Below, one piece after another: positions 8,199 through 16,973 of a stretch of DNA of 64,000 nt. Position 1 is the stretch's first letter; each line of letters starts with the position of its first letter. Made by a program: the position numbers and the translations under genes. The notes beneath the pieces are model-generated. The model searched no databases and was not told the DNA's origin. It saw only the letters and a list, made by a program, of their open reading frames with translations. The stretch comes from Dictyobacter formicarum (GTDB lineage: Bacteria > Chloroflexota > Ktedonobacteria > Ktedonobacterales > Ktedonobacteraceae), in NCBI RefSeq assembly GCF_016587435.1, contig NZ_BNJJ01000014.1, positions 124,001 through 188,000 of the forward strand, written 5' to 3'.

Positions 8199-9107
8199 TT
8201 AGAGCAGGTCTGTGAGTGCCGCCAATACTATATCGGGGGATAGCTGGCTTAGTTGGGGGGCGCGTAGTGTTGTGACTGTTTGTCCCTGGGGTTGCCAGAT
8301 CAGGGGGTTGCTGGGTCCAAATAGGGCGAGTGTGGGAAGACCAAGCAGGGCGGCCAGGTGGGTGATGCCCGCATCGTTGCCCAGGTAAGCACGACAATGT
8401 TGTAGCGCCCGGGCTACTGTTATCAGCGGGGCGTTGCTCAATTGCTGGAGCAATGATGGCTCGGGAGGTTCGGGTAATAGCTGGTACAGGTCGTGCTGCC
8501 GCGACTGTTCGGCGGGCCCTGTCAGCAAGAGTACCGGGATGTGCTGTTGCCATAACGCTATGATGATCTGGGCGAAGTGGGCGACCGGCCAGCACTTGGC
8601 CTGGCCTCCGCTGCCAGGATGAATGGCTACGGGTCCTGTATGATTGGCCGCCTGCCACGCATAGGCGGCGGGAACGGGCAAATGGTGTGCGATGGCGGCC
8701 TCCTCGCCAATGCTCTGGGCCAGATAGGTGCCAATGGACAGAGTGTATGAATCCGGTGGACGTCCTGGGACAACACTGTAACGTGGAATCCCGGCGGCCT
8801 GCAGGTTGGCTGTAATCGTGCCATCTGCATCTCTCAGCCAACAGATGGCCCTCTCTATGGTGCGCAGGAAGGGCTGCAGGTTCTGTTGATGTGAACCATC
8901 TGGCGATAGAAATAACTGACTCCAGCGTCGCTCCTCATAATTCGCAATATCATCCGCCAGCGTGAATGCCTGGAGCAGGGGCAGCACGGCAGCGTTGCCC
9001 ACAACCGTGAGATGTGTGTCGGGTGCTCGGGTTCGCAGATAGTGCAGCAGCGGAAACGTCACCAGGGTATCACCGATGGCCCCAGGCCGTACAATGAGTA
9101 TGCGCAT
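8199..9107 (-). CDS. Glycosyltransferase family 9 (heptosyltransferase-like)
   Basis: A 302-residue GT9 protein. The N-terminus MRILIVRPGAIGDTLVTFP is the typical acceptor-domain start, AIHPGSGG marks the nucleotide-sugar domain, and GNDAGITHLAALLGLPTLALFGPSNP is the family's donor-binding signature. GT9 enzymes in Proteobacteria add heptose to LPS. Chloroflexota generally lack LPS, so the acceptor here is more likely another cell-surface glycan or glycolipid. GGAGAGGG precedes the ATG. It stands alone between the 54-bp repeats and a 293-base spacer. Confidence 0.88.
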   Translation of the reverse strand: MRILIVRPGAIGDTLVTFPLLHYLRTRAPDTHLTVVGNAAVLPLLQAFTLADDIANYEERRWSQLFLSPDGSHQQNLQPFLRTIERAICWLRDADGTITANLQAAGIPRYSVVPGRPPDSYTLSIGTYLAQSIGEEAAIAHHLPVPAAYAWQAANHTGPVAIHPGSGGQAKCWPVAHFAQIIIALWQQHIPVLLLTGPAEQSRQHDLYQLLPEPPEPSLLQQLSNAPLITVARALQHCRAYLGNDAGITHLAALLGLPTLALFGPSNPLIWQPQGQTVTTLRAPQLSQLSPDIVLAALTDLL

Positions 9108-9400
9108 AGCTTTCTTGCCCTCTCCTTGCCTGAGTGATTGAAAATGTAGCGATTGAAATTAGCGCTGATCAAGATCTCTTCTGACCAGGTGTGGGGCGGC
9201 CTGCTCCATAGTTGCGTTCGCCGTTCTATGTCTTGTGGAATATACTGATACAAACAAGCTATTACCGACTTTCTTTTAGAAACGTAAGCCTTATTATGAG
9301 TTGTTCTTTTTAGCGAACTTGCCCGTTATAGTATGGCGGCATTTGTACCTGGCATCTTTGTGGTTCGTTCTTATCCCTATACATCCCGAAAGGATGACCA

Positions 9401-10972
9401 ATGAGAGCGATAATCAGTGTGGCTAACCGTGATGGCCTTTCTATGTTAGCACAGGAGCTACAGAGCCATCACGTAACCCTGTTCTCTACCAGTGGCACGC
9501 AGCAAGCACTAGCGGGAGAAGGTATTGAGGCTCTATCTGTCGATGAGTTGACCCACTTCCCTGAAATTTTAGATGGACGCGTAAAAACGCTGCATCCAGC
9601 TATTTTTGGTGGTATTCTGGCTCATCGTGGACTGGCCGAACATGAGAAGGAACTCAAGTTGCATCACATTGTACCTATCGATATTGTCGTAGTCAACCTG
9701 TATCCTTTCGTGGATACGGCGCGCGATTCCTCGACATCCCTGGATGAGGCTCTGGAGCAGATCGATATCGGTGGTGTGGCCCTGGTGCGCGCGGCCGCCA
9801 AAAATTTCCAGGATGTTGTGGTACTGGTACGTCCCCAGGATTATATTCCTGTATTGCAAGAGTGGCGCGAGCAGGGGGAGATAAGCCTGGAAACTCGACG
9901 TCGGCTGGCTGCGATCGCCTTTCAGCATACGGCGTGCTATGATTCTGCTATCGCCGAGTATTTGCGTGGACCGACAGGAGAACGTTTTCCGGAAGAATTG
10001 ACCATTCCCCTGGAGCGCCTGCATATGTTGCGTTACGGTGAAAATCCGCACCAGCACGCAGCTTTCTATCGCTGGGCCGATGCTTCATCGGCTGGTACAA
10101 ACCTCCCAACCCTGGCCGGCTGCGAAATTTTGCAGGGCAAAGAACTCTCATACAATAATTTGTTGGACCTCGACGCGGCTTTAAATATCGTACAAAGTTT
10201 TACCGCTCCAACCATTGCGATTGTCAAACACACCAATCCCTGTGGCCTGGCCTGTGGTGATACACTTGTCGAGGCCTATAAAAAGGCTCATGCGGGCGAT
10301 CCGGTTTCCGCTTTTGGTGGGATCATCGGTAGCAATCGTTCCATTGATAAAGCGACTGCATTAGAGATCAGTCAACTATTTTATGAGGCCATCGTTGCTC
10401 CTGAATTTACCCCGGATGCGCGCCAGATTCTGGGACAGCGCAAGAATCTGCGGCTCCTGGCAACCCATCGTGCGATTGAGCCCAGGGCTATTAATACCCA
10501 GCTCCTGCTGAATGGACATGTGGAAGCCAGAACGGTCGGGGGAGGATTGCTGTTGCAGACGCCAGATTTTGTGGGGGATGGAGAGGTTGACTACCGTGCA
10601 GTGACTGAGCGCGATCCAACGTTGGAGGAGATTACCGATCTAATGTTTGCCTGGAAGGCGGTGCGGGGTGTCAAATCCAATGCCATCGTGCTGGCGCATA
10701 AACTGATGGTTGTTGGCGTTGGTGCCGGGCAGATGAACCGTGTTACCAGCGTACAACTGGCGGTAGCGAAAGCCGGTGAGCGGTCACGTGGGGCGGTTCT
10801 GGCCTCGGATGCTTTCTTCCCCTTCGCCGATGGGGTCGAGTGCGCCGCTAAAGCAGGCATCACCGCCATCATTCAACCAGGTGGATCGTTACGAGACGAA
10901 GAATCTATTCGTATGGCTAATAAACATGTTATCGCCATGATCTTTACTGGCAAACGTCACTTCAGACATTAA
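9401..10972 (+). CDS. purH: Bifunctional AICAR transformylase / IMP cyclohydrolase
   Basis: A 523-residue PurH that carries out the last two steps of IMP synthesis: formyl transfer from 10-formyl-THF to AICAR, then ring closure. The N-terminal MGS-like domain (about 1-190) has STSGT and DGRVKTLHPAIFGGILA. The transformylase domain has RYGENPHQHAAFYR, KHTNPCGLA, VSAFGGIIGSNR and KSNAIVLA. The length matches the family. AAAGGATG precedes the ATG. It is monocistronic, with no other purine gene nearby, and is followed by an 8-bp hairpin at 10979-10998. Confidence 0.96.
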   Translation: MRAIISVANRDGLSMLAQELQSHHVTLFSTSGTQQALAGEGIEALSVDELTHFPEILDGRVKTLHPAIFGGILAHRGLAEHEKELKLHHIVPIDIVVVNLYPFVDTARDSSTSLDEALEQIDIGGVALVRAAAKNFQDVVVLVRPQDYIPVLQEWREQGEISLETRRRLAAIAFQHTACYDSAIAEYLRGPTGERFPEELTIPLERLHMLRYGENPHQHAAFYRWADASSAGTNLPTLAGCEILQGKELSYNNLLDLDAALNIVQSFTAPTIAIVKHTNPCGLACGDTLVEAYKKAHAGDPVSAFGGIIGSNRSIDKATALEISQLFYEAIVAPEFTPDARQILGQRKNLRLLATHRAIEPRAINTQLLLNGHVEARTVGGGLLLQTPDFVGDGEVDYRAVTERDPTLEEITDLMFAWKAVRGVKSNAIVLAHKLMVVGVGAGQMNRVTSVQLAVAKAGERSRGAVLASDAFFPFADGVECAAKAGITAIIQPGGSLRDEESIRMANKHVIAMIFTGKRHFRH

Positions 10973-11009
10973 TTAGAAAGTGCCGGGAGTCCGGCACTCT
11001 GAGGCTCTC

Positions 11010-11150
11010 GTCGTTCGCCAGCCTGGGGGCGCCACGCCCCCCTCTCTTTTTTCGGTATTTTACGATACATGCGCAATAGCGCATACATCGTAAAATACCG
11101 GGAATGACTTTGGTGTTCGGGTGCGCATTTGCGCACCCGAACACCAAAGT
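11010..11150. repeat. Modular hairpin repeat, copy 2 (double hairpin)
   Basis: It holds the short palindromic module GGGGGCGCCACGCCCCC and a CTCTCTTTTTT tract, then two long hairpins. The first (11053-11100) has a 14-bp outer stem, a 2-base internal loop and an apex ATGCGC-aata-GCGCAT. The second (11107-11127 / 11130-11150) is a perfect 21-bp stem with a TT loop and apex GTGCGCA / TGCGCAC. Module order is the same as in copies 3, 4 and 5. Confidence 0.75.
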
Positions 11151-11166
11151 AAAAGATGCTTCGTGC

Positions 11167-11556
11167 TCAGGCAACGATCAAATCATCTGAGAAGAAACGT
11201 ACCCAAAGTACTACCACGGCCAGGCCGCCGATCAGAGCGAAGAAACCGACTGCACCACCATTGGTATTGTTTGGATCTTTAAAGGGATAAAAAAGGATAA
11301 GGGAGAGCCAGACAATAGTCAATGTTGCGGTCGCACTAAGCTTCTTGGTTTCGGGACGTGCGTTGAGAAACAGGTGGTAGCAAGCAACGATCACCAGGCC
11401 GATGACTCCTAGCACCAGTTTAAGAGAAGTAAGGTTTGAGCCATCTCCCGACCAATCAATGACGAGAGAATCCTTCAGAAATATGAAAAGGCACATCCAG
11501 AGGATGGCAAGGACTACGCCCACGACCACCTTACGAATCTCCAATGGATTGTTCAC
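11167..11556 (-). CDS. Four-TM membrane protein of unknown function
   Basis: A hydrophobic protein of 129 residues with four predicted transmembrane helices separated by short loops; the loop after helix 1 is WSGDGSNLTS and the loop after helix 3 is KDPNNTNGG. The family is not recognised. The start is placed at GTG 11556 rather than at the upstream ATG (11622), because AAAGGAG lies nine bases before the GTG and the extra upstream residues are unlike the rest. It is flanked by hairpin repeat copy 2 on its 3' side. Confidence 0.65.
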   Translation of the reverse strand: MNNPLEIRKVVVGVVLAILWMCLFIFLKDSLVIDWSGDGSNLTSLKLVLGVIGLVIVACYHLFLNARPETKKLSATATLTIVWLSLILFYPFKDPNNTNGGAVGFFALIGGLAVVVLWVRFFSDDLIVA

Positions 11557-11719
11557 AGTATACGGCTCCTTTCGAGGAGGACTTATTACAAGAAAAGGAC
11601 GAGTCAGTGTGAATGCACACATCGTTTATGTATTCGTATTGTAGTCGTTATGTTGGAATAAATCAACGTCTGCTCAATGCGAACTCCAAAATTTCTTTCC
11701 TTAATAATCCCACATTAAA

Positions 11720-12637
11720 TTATCTTTTGGCATAGGCCTGGGCGAAACGGGCTGCCCAGCGGGCATTGTTAATCAGGAGGGCTTTGTTGGCTTCGATACT
11801 CTCTCCGGTGGTTGTTTGCGCTACCTGAGATAGGACGTAAGGAGTGAGTGCCGCTCCCTGGATGCCTTGCTCCCGGGCGCTGCGCAGGGCTGCCGCGATC
11901 GCCTGTTCCAGCGGCGCGGCTTCCATGGCGTGGGCAGCCGGGATCGGGCAGGCGACAATGATGCCGTGCAGGCCGCTTTGCCATTGAATATGAGCCAGGC
12001 GGGCCAGCGTTGCTACATCATCGAGTCGTTGTGAGAGGCGTAGCCCACTTTGGGCGACATAAAAGGCAGGAAATTCGTCGCACTGCCAGCCAATGACAGG
12101 GATGCCATGCGTTTCCAGATATTCTAGCGTCAAATTAAGATCCAGAATCGACTTGGCGCCTGCGCAAGTAACCAGTACTGGTGTCTGACTGAGCTCTTGC
12201 AGGTCTGCTGAAATATCCATGCTGGTCTCGGCCCCACGGTGGACACCTCCAATGCCCCCGGTTGCGAAGAAGCGAATGCCCGCCATGTGAGCACAGAGCA
12301 TCGTACCAGCGACGGTAGTAGCTCCCCATTCGCCCCTGGCCAGCGTAAATGCCAGGTCACGCCGACTGACTTTGCGTACATGCGCAGCGGTGGCCAACTG
12401 CTCTATTTCATCCGCATTGAGTCCGATGACGATTTTTCCATCGTGAATCCCAATGGTGGCTGGAACAGCGCCCTCTGCCCAAATAGTGGCCTCCATAGCA
12501 TGCGCAATTTCAATGTTCGCTGGATATGGCAAACCATGAGCGATGACCGTCGACTCGAGTGCCACAACGGCCTGCCCCGCTTGTAGTGCTATCTGCACCT
12601 CTGGTGCAATATCTAAATATGATGAGATATCTTGCAT
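11720..12637 (-). CDS. psuG: Pseudouridine-5'-phosphate glycosidase
   Basis: A 305-residue PsuG (YeiN/IndA family) that reversibly cleaves pseudouridine 5'-phosphate to uracil and ribose 5-phosphate. Motifs visible are STVIAHGLPYPANIEIA, TIGIHDGKIVIGL with the catalytic Lys, FFATGGIGGVHRGAE binding Mn and phosphate, and VIGWQCDEFPAFY. The usual partner kinase PsuK is not in this window, so substrate supply must come from elsewhere. No Shine-Dalgarno sequence is visible before the ATG. A hairpin at 12678-12714, part of repeat copy 3, begins 40 bases upstream and may affect expression. Confidence 0.92.
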   Translation of the reverse strand: MQDISSYLDIAPEVQIALQAGQAVVALESTVIAHGLPYPANIEIAHAMEATIWAEGAVPATIGIHDGKIVIGLNADEIEQLATAAHVRKVSRRDLAFTLARGEWGATTVAGTMLCAHMAGIRFFATGGIGGVHRGAETSMDISADLQELSQTPVLVTCAGAKSILDLNLTLEYLETHGIPVIGWQCDEFPAFYVAQSGLRLSQRLDDVATLARLAHIQWQSGLHGIIVACPIPAAHAMEAAPLEQAIAAALRSAREQGIQGAALTPYVLSQVAQTTTGESIEANKALLINNARWAARFAQAYAKR

Positions 12638-12677
12638 AGTAAAATAATGGTATCACATTTAAAATGGTTTTGTCTGG

Positions 12678-12832
12678 CTCCAGGTGGTGCCGCCAGACGG
12701 CGCACCATCTGGAGAAGGAAGATGTTGAGATGCAGAGCGCCCCTGGCGTGGGGAACGCAAGCGTCCCCAACCTCTTTTTCATGGCTGGTGCAGCAGATGC
12801 GCATTCGCGCATCTGCTGCACCAGCCATGAAA
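12678..12832. repeat. Modular hairpin repeat, copy 3 (double hairpin)
   Basis: A first hairpin (12678-12714, CTCCAGGTGGTGCCG pairing with CGGCGCACCATCTGGAG) is followed by CAGAGCGCCCCTGG, the palindromic module GGGGAACGCAAGCGTCCCC (12750-12768), CCTCTTTTTC, and a perfect 22-bp hairpin (12781-12802 / 12807-12828; apex GATGCGC-attc-GCGCATC). The 12734-12780 flank aligns base for base, with few changes, to the reverse complement of 2602-2645 in copy 1. That is the best evidence that these elements are related. Confidence 0.8.
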
Positions 12833-13154
12833 GGATATCCTGAGCACGGCAGGCGCGCAAACCCATGTGCCGTGCATGCGCCCGCCCGCAAGGCGTGCTA
12901 CAGCCTCTATTTCACGCCAATGATGAGTAAGTAGTAGAGTACTAGTTTAGCAGAAGTGTTTGCGCATTTTTGTTTGCACATGCTATATTACTTCTTGAGC
13001 CTGCTGTGCTCTATACATTAGACAAATCGTATAGGGATATTGATATTTCTATAGGCAAAGTAAGTAAAGTAAGTATAGTATAGTGTCGAGGCAATGTTAT
13101 GAAATGCCTCTCAATTCAAATCAGGTAGAACAGCAAGTAGGAGTGTGTATAAAA
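12833..13154. other. Spacer upstream of the alpha/beta-hydrolase-fold gene
   Basis: No gene is seen. The first part (to about 12905) is GC-rich and may be the outer edge of repeat copy 3. The rest is AT-rich, with a possible promoter (TTGCGC, 18 bases, TATATT near 12959) and a run of AAGTAAGTA-like repeats just before the gene. Confidence 0.4.
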
Positions 13155-14123
13155 ATGGCAATTGCAAAGAAATTGTTTAACACTGGCCTGGTCCTTGGTG
13201 GTACCCTGGGTGCACTCGCTCTATATAATAAAGTAACTGAGGCAATGGCAGGCGAGCTTGATACTGTTCTGACAGGAGAAGAGCGCCGCTATCCATGGAA
13301 GTACGGCGATATGTTTTATGAGGTGAAGGGAAGCCGTGATGCAAAGCCGCTGGTTTTGATCCATGGCTTTGGTCCTGGAGCCTCATCTTATGAATGGCGT
13401 AAGAATATTGATACACTGGCGGAGCAGTTCCGTGTGTATGCTCTGGATCTGCTGGGCTTCGGTCTGTCAGATCATCCCGCGATCGACTATGACGCGGAAA
13501 CGTATACAGATTTGCTTAATGATTTCATTCGTGAAGTAGTGGGTAAGCCGGCGATTGTGGCGGCCCGTGGCCTGACCAGCGCCTATGTGATCGCAGCCGC
13601 TTATCGTCGCCCACAGTTGTTTGAGCGTTTGATCCTGGTAGGGGCTCCGCCAACAATATTAGCGGAATCTTATCCTGGTCCTTTAAATGCATTGCAGAAA
13701 GCTGTCCTGCGCGCGCCAATTATTGGCCAATTCATCTACAATCTTTTGACATCGCGCCAGGCTATTCGTGCTTACTACGATGGCCAGGGCTATCACAATC
13801 CCGGTTTGATTACTGATGAGCTGGTAGAGTACATCTATACCTCTGCCCATCAGCCCAATAGCCGCCATGCCAGCGCTGCATTCCTCAGCAACCATCTGCA
13901 GCTGGATGTCCATGAGCCCCTGGCCCGTTTGCAGGTTCCGGTAGTTGCCGTGTGGGGTCGCGAAGGTTTCCTGACGCCAGCCGAGGCCAGCACGGCCTTT
14001 AAGCGCGTCAATCCACGTATCGATGTGCGTATTATCGATAAAGCAACTCTGCAGATTCAGGATGAGCAGGCCGGCCAATTTAACAACATGGTGCGCGAAT
14101 TCGCCAATGCTGCTGTGCGATAA
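13155..14123 (+). CDS. Membrane-anchored alpha/beta-hydrolase-fold protein lacking the catalytic triad
   Basis: A 322-residue protein with an N-terminal hydrophobic anchor (about 6-25) and a canonical alpha/beta-hydrolase core: oxyanion-loop LIHGFGPGASSYEW and strand-helix VYALDLLGFGLSDHP. The nucleophile elbow, normally G-x-S-x-G, reads A-R-G-L-T, so Gly replaces Ser. The acid position in VWGREGFLTP is Gly rather than Asp, and the expected terminal His region reads DKATLQIQDEQ with no His. The fold is therefore kept without the triad, pointing to a binding or scaffolding role. The start at 13155 is preferred over GTG 13083 because TAGGAG precedes it and the anchor starts there. Confidence 0.8.
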   Translation: MAIAKKLFNTGLVLGGTLGALALYNKVTEAMAGELDTVLTGEERRYPWKYGDMFYEVKGSRDAKPLVLIHGFGPGASSYEWRKNIDTLAEQFRVYALDLLGFGLSDHPAIDYDAETYTDLLNDFIREVVGKPAIVAARGLTSAYVIAAAYRRPQLFERLILVGAPPTILAESYPGPLNALQKAVLRAPIIGQFIYNLLTSRQAIRAYYDGQGYHNPGLITDELVEYIYTSAHQPNSRHASAAFLSNHLQLDVHEPLARLQVPVVAVWGREGFLTPAEASTAFKRVNPRIDVRIIDKATLQIQDEQAGQFNNMVREFANAAVR

Positions 14124-14140
14124 TAGATACCTGATATTAC

Positions 14141-14198
14141 CAAGCAAGAAGGAAGGCTCAGGTCGCCAGTTGGCGACCTGAGCCTTCCTTCTTGCTTG
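14141..14198. terminator. Perfect 28-bp palindrome between convergent genes
   Basis: Arms 14141-14168 and 14171-14198 are perfectly complementary with a GT loop. It sits between the stop at 14123 and the stop of the convergent SPFH gene at 14209 and probably ends both transcripts. Confidence 0.75.
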
Positions 14199-14208
14199 TT
14201 ATCCCGGC

Positions 14209-15786
14209 TTAGCCGCCGGTCATCAAATTTTTATCTTTGGGATGCTGCATGACCCAGTTGGGTTGCGTCGCGTCGTGATATGTTTTGCCTGGATAGCGTT
14301 GCTCATGTTTTTTTGCTTCTTCATAGAGGTTACGCGCGGCCTGGGCAGCATCAAAATGCACTTTCTGGCTGGCCTCAGGATCTTGCGCAACTTCGTAGAA
14401 TTTAGCGGCGATGCCACGAATAGTCTCGGGATCTGTAATACGCCCATCTTGCACATCTTTGTAGGCATGGACAAGCACATCTTCAGTCAGGTCATAGGAA
14501 GGGGGCGCTGGTGTCCCCTCTTCGAGGTGATGGGGACGAGCCGGGGCTTCGACGGGCTGGCCCTGCTGAGCGCTGGTTCGTGGCACAGGCATCTCCGGAG
14601 CCGTTTTTTCCGTGGCCGATCCTGGCGTTGCTGCCGGCACTGTCGCTGGTCGAGACGTAAGCACAGGCTGTACCGGCTCAATCTTAATGGCACCATGCGG
14701 AGCAATTTCAATATCCCTGATACTGACCCAATTAATTTGCACGCCCCATAAGGCCACTTTTTCGCGCATCAATTGGAGCAGATAATCATTGATCTGCTCA
14801 CGACGCTCAAAGCCACCCACAAAATCATCATCACCAGGTTGTTCCATATGACCGCTTCTGCCATCCGGCCAGACCAGCAAATCTTCTGGCTGGAAAACGG
14901 TAGTAATGGTTTGGAGCATCGTTTGAAAACGTGCGCGCAGACTCTCTTCCCAGTTTCGGACCTGAGTAACCGCCAGGTAGGCATCCTCTGGCAACAATTG
15001 ATAAGAAATGACGCCCCGCAACATCACATCCTCATCGCGTGAAATCTGGACGATCTGGGCCGGGCACATCCATTGGATCTCTTCGACATTGAGTTGTTGG
15101 GTAATCTCTTCCCAGAGCAAAAGGATATTAAAGCCAGGGTAGAGGGTGCGTGTATACTTTTTGAAGCTATAGACGATGTCTACAAAACCTTCGGGCACCG
15201 GGTGCACACAGCGTCGGGCCAGGGTGATCCCCAGCGCTATTAGTGCTACCAGTACCAGCAAGCCGGGCAGCAATCCATAGAGCGCAAAGCAAGTGGCCAG
15301 CAAGAAGAGACAGAGGCCTCCCGCCGTACCCAGTGTCCACATGCCGTTATCTGAACCCGCGTAATAGACCATCACTGCCTGTACGATAGTGATCGCTAGC
15401 AGTACAATCAGGATTGGCCAGAAGCCCGCGGGTGCCAGAACGGCATGTCCCGAGGCTACCTGCGGTAGAACGAGGAGGCAGGCCAGGCCGCAGAACACAA
15501 GCGGCAACAGGATCAGCGTAACGTACTGGTTAACATGATTGAATGACTCAAAAAATGAGGACGCCAGCTCTGCTGGTGTAGCTTTTGCCCGCCGACCCGC
15601 ATATTGACGGCGCGTCCCACCTGGCTGGAGCGCCTCTCCATCATCTTCTAGCGGTTCGCCCCGGGCACCGATCAGTTCCCCATCAACGACTGGAAACTGC
15701 TCTTCTTGTTGCTGTTGAGGCCAGTTCGAAGTCAAGCCAGGGGAATCTTGCCAGGAATCCCCGGGATCCTTCCTATCCGACGACAT
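14209..15786 (-). CDS. SPFH/Band-7 domain membrane protein
   Basis: A 525-residue protein. A disordered acidic N-terminus (about 1-85) is followed by four hydrophobic segments (about 90-205), an SPFH/prohibitin-like domain beginning at VHPVPEGFVDIVYSFKKYTR and continuing through LRGVISYQLLP to IRDIEIAPHGAI, and a Pro-rich linker and helical C-terminal tail (YEVAQDPEASQKVHFDAAQA). SPFH proteins organise membrane microdomains and often scaffold proteases or signalling proteins. The start at 15786 is chosen because the longer frame would run through the 3' end of the upstream gene. The PSP1 gene ends 48 bases upstream on the same strand, so the two are probably co-transcribed. Confidence 0.8.
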   Translation of the reverse strand: MSSDRKDPGDSWQDSPGLTSNWPQQQQEEQFPVVDGELIGARGEPLEDDGEALQPGGTRRQYAGRRAKATPAELASSFFESFNHVNQYVTLILLPLVFCGLACLLVLPQVASGHAVLAPAGFWPILIVLLAITIVQAVMVYYAGSDNGMWTLGTAGGLCLFLLATCFALYGLLPGLLVLVALIALGITLARRCVHPVPEGFVDIVYSFKKYTRTLYPGFNILLLWEEITQQLNVEEIQWMCPAQIVQISRDEDVMLRGVISYQLLPEDAYLAVTQVRNWEESLRARFQTMLQTITTVFQPEDLLVWPDGRSGHMEQPGDDDFVGGFERREQINDYLLQLMREKVALWGVQINWVSIRDIEIAPHGAIKIEPVQPVLTSRPATVPAATPGSATEKTAPEMPVPRTSAQQGQPVEAPARPHHLEEGTPAPPSYDLTEDVLVHAYKDVQDGRITDPETIRGIAAKFYEVAQDPEASQKVHFDAAQAARNLYEEAKKHEQRYPGKTYHDATQPNWVMQHPKDKNLMTGG

Positions 15787-15833
15787 GTAAGCACACACCT
15801 TCCTCTCATCTCTGCAACCAGATAGTCGTTGAA

Positions 15834-16847
15834 TTACGGCTTCTTCCTGAGGCCACATGAACCACAACCCCCAGCGGCCCCCTTTGTGGAGCAACAACCG
15901 CCGCTGCCACAACCGCCGCTGCCACAGCCCCCACTACCACAGCCGCCGCTACCACAACTACCGCCGCCTTTCGAGCTACAACATGCGCCCCCGCTACCAC
16001 AGCCGCCTGCCGACTTCTTCTCCTTGTGTTCACTGACAGGGACATGGATCGTGACGCCACTCTCTAACATAACTTCAACAGAATTTTGTGGAACATTGAT
16101 CGACACGACCTTGCCACGACCTCCGGGAGTATCGAGGAAGGTACCGATTTGCGGCATCTGCTGCTTGGCTTGAATATAGTTGTCATTCTCATAAGAGAGG
16201 CAGCACATCAAGCGCCCACAGACGCCAGAGATTTTTGAGGGATTGAGGGGGAGTCCCTGCTCTTTGGCCATCTTAATAGAGACAATGCCAAAGTCAGTGA
16301 TCCATGAACTACAACAGAGGGTTTTGCCACATGGCCCAACGCCACCCTGTAATTTAGCCTGGTCGCGCGCGCCGATCTGGCGTAACTCGATACGTGTACG
16401 GAAAGTAGCGGCCAGATCTCGTACCAGGGCGCGAAAATCTACACGCTCATCCGCGGTAAAATAGAAAGTCAGGCGGCTGCCGTCAAAGGTATATTCGGCC
16501 TCCACCAGCTTCATCGGAAGCTTATGGTAAACCACACGCTCATGACAACGAACCAATGCGTCTTTCTCTTTACTCTTGTATGAGAGCATCATTCGCAGTT
16601 CGTCTTCGGTCGCCAGATGTAGAACGGGCTTCAGTGTATCGCTTAGATCGACTTCGGCCATCTTTTTTGAGGCGATCACTACACGGCCTGCCTCTACACC
16701 GCGCACTGTTTCTACAATGACGTACTGGCCCGTTGAAAACGTTTGTCCCAGGGGATCAAAATGGTAGATTCTACCAGCGGGACGAAAGCGAATACCAACG
16801 ACAATAACGCTTTTATCTGTACTTGTACTACTCGTTGCCAGTGACAT
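15834..16847 (-). CDS. PSP1/RicT-like protein with an eleven-cysteine Cys-Gly tail
   Basis: A 337-residue PSP1-domain protein related to Bacillus RicT (YaaT). The conserved core has CGKTLCCSSWITDFG and SGVCGRLMCCLSYE, the Cys-rich segments associated with Fe-S binding in the RicAFT complex, which governs RNase Y specificity. The core ends near residue 280. It is followed by an unusual tail of CGSGG repeats with eleven cysteines, encoded by a 15-base tandem repeat around 15890-15965, suggesting metal binding or redox sensing. RicA (YmcA) and RicF (YlbF) partners are not seen nearby. It is likely co-transcribed with the SPFH gene. Confidence 0.85.
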   Translation of the reverse strand: MSLATSSTSTDKSVIVVGIRFRPAGRIYHFDPLGQTFSTGQYVIVETVRGVEAGRVVIASKKMAEVDLSDTLKPVLHLATEDELRMMLSYKSKEKDALVRCHERVVYHKLPMKLVEAEYTFDGSRLTFYFTADERVDFRALVRDLAATFRTRIELRQIGARDQAKLQGGVGPCGKTLCCSSWITDFGIVSIKMAKEQGLPLNPSKISGVCGRLMCCLSYENDNYIQAKQQMPQIGTFLDTPGGRGKVVSINVPQNSVEVMLESGVTIHVPVSEHKEKKSAGGCGSGGACCSSKGGGSCGSGGCGSGGCGSGGCGSGGCCSTKGAAGGCGSCGLRKKP

Positions 16848-16973
16848 CGACTCTTTATTTCTTGCTAGCTTTTTCAGCAGTCAGATAGGCTGCCTGCTGT
16901 GCAGCAGCTCATCCGATCGTACAATATGACAAAAGAAGGATGTAGCCGCATTGCCACATCCTCTTATCCTGCT

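Noticed and set aside
7939..8841. Long minus-strand frame and plus-strand frames (7994-8243) across the 54-bp repeats
   Set aside because: They stay open only because 54 is a multiple of three; they have no ribosome site and overlap the well-supported GT9 gene.
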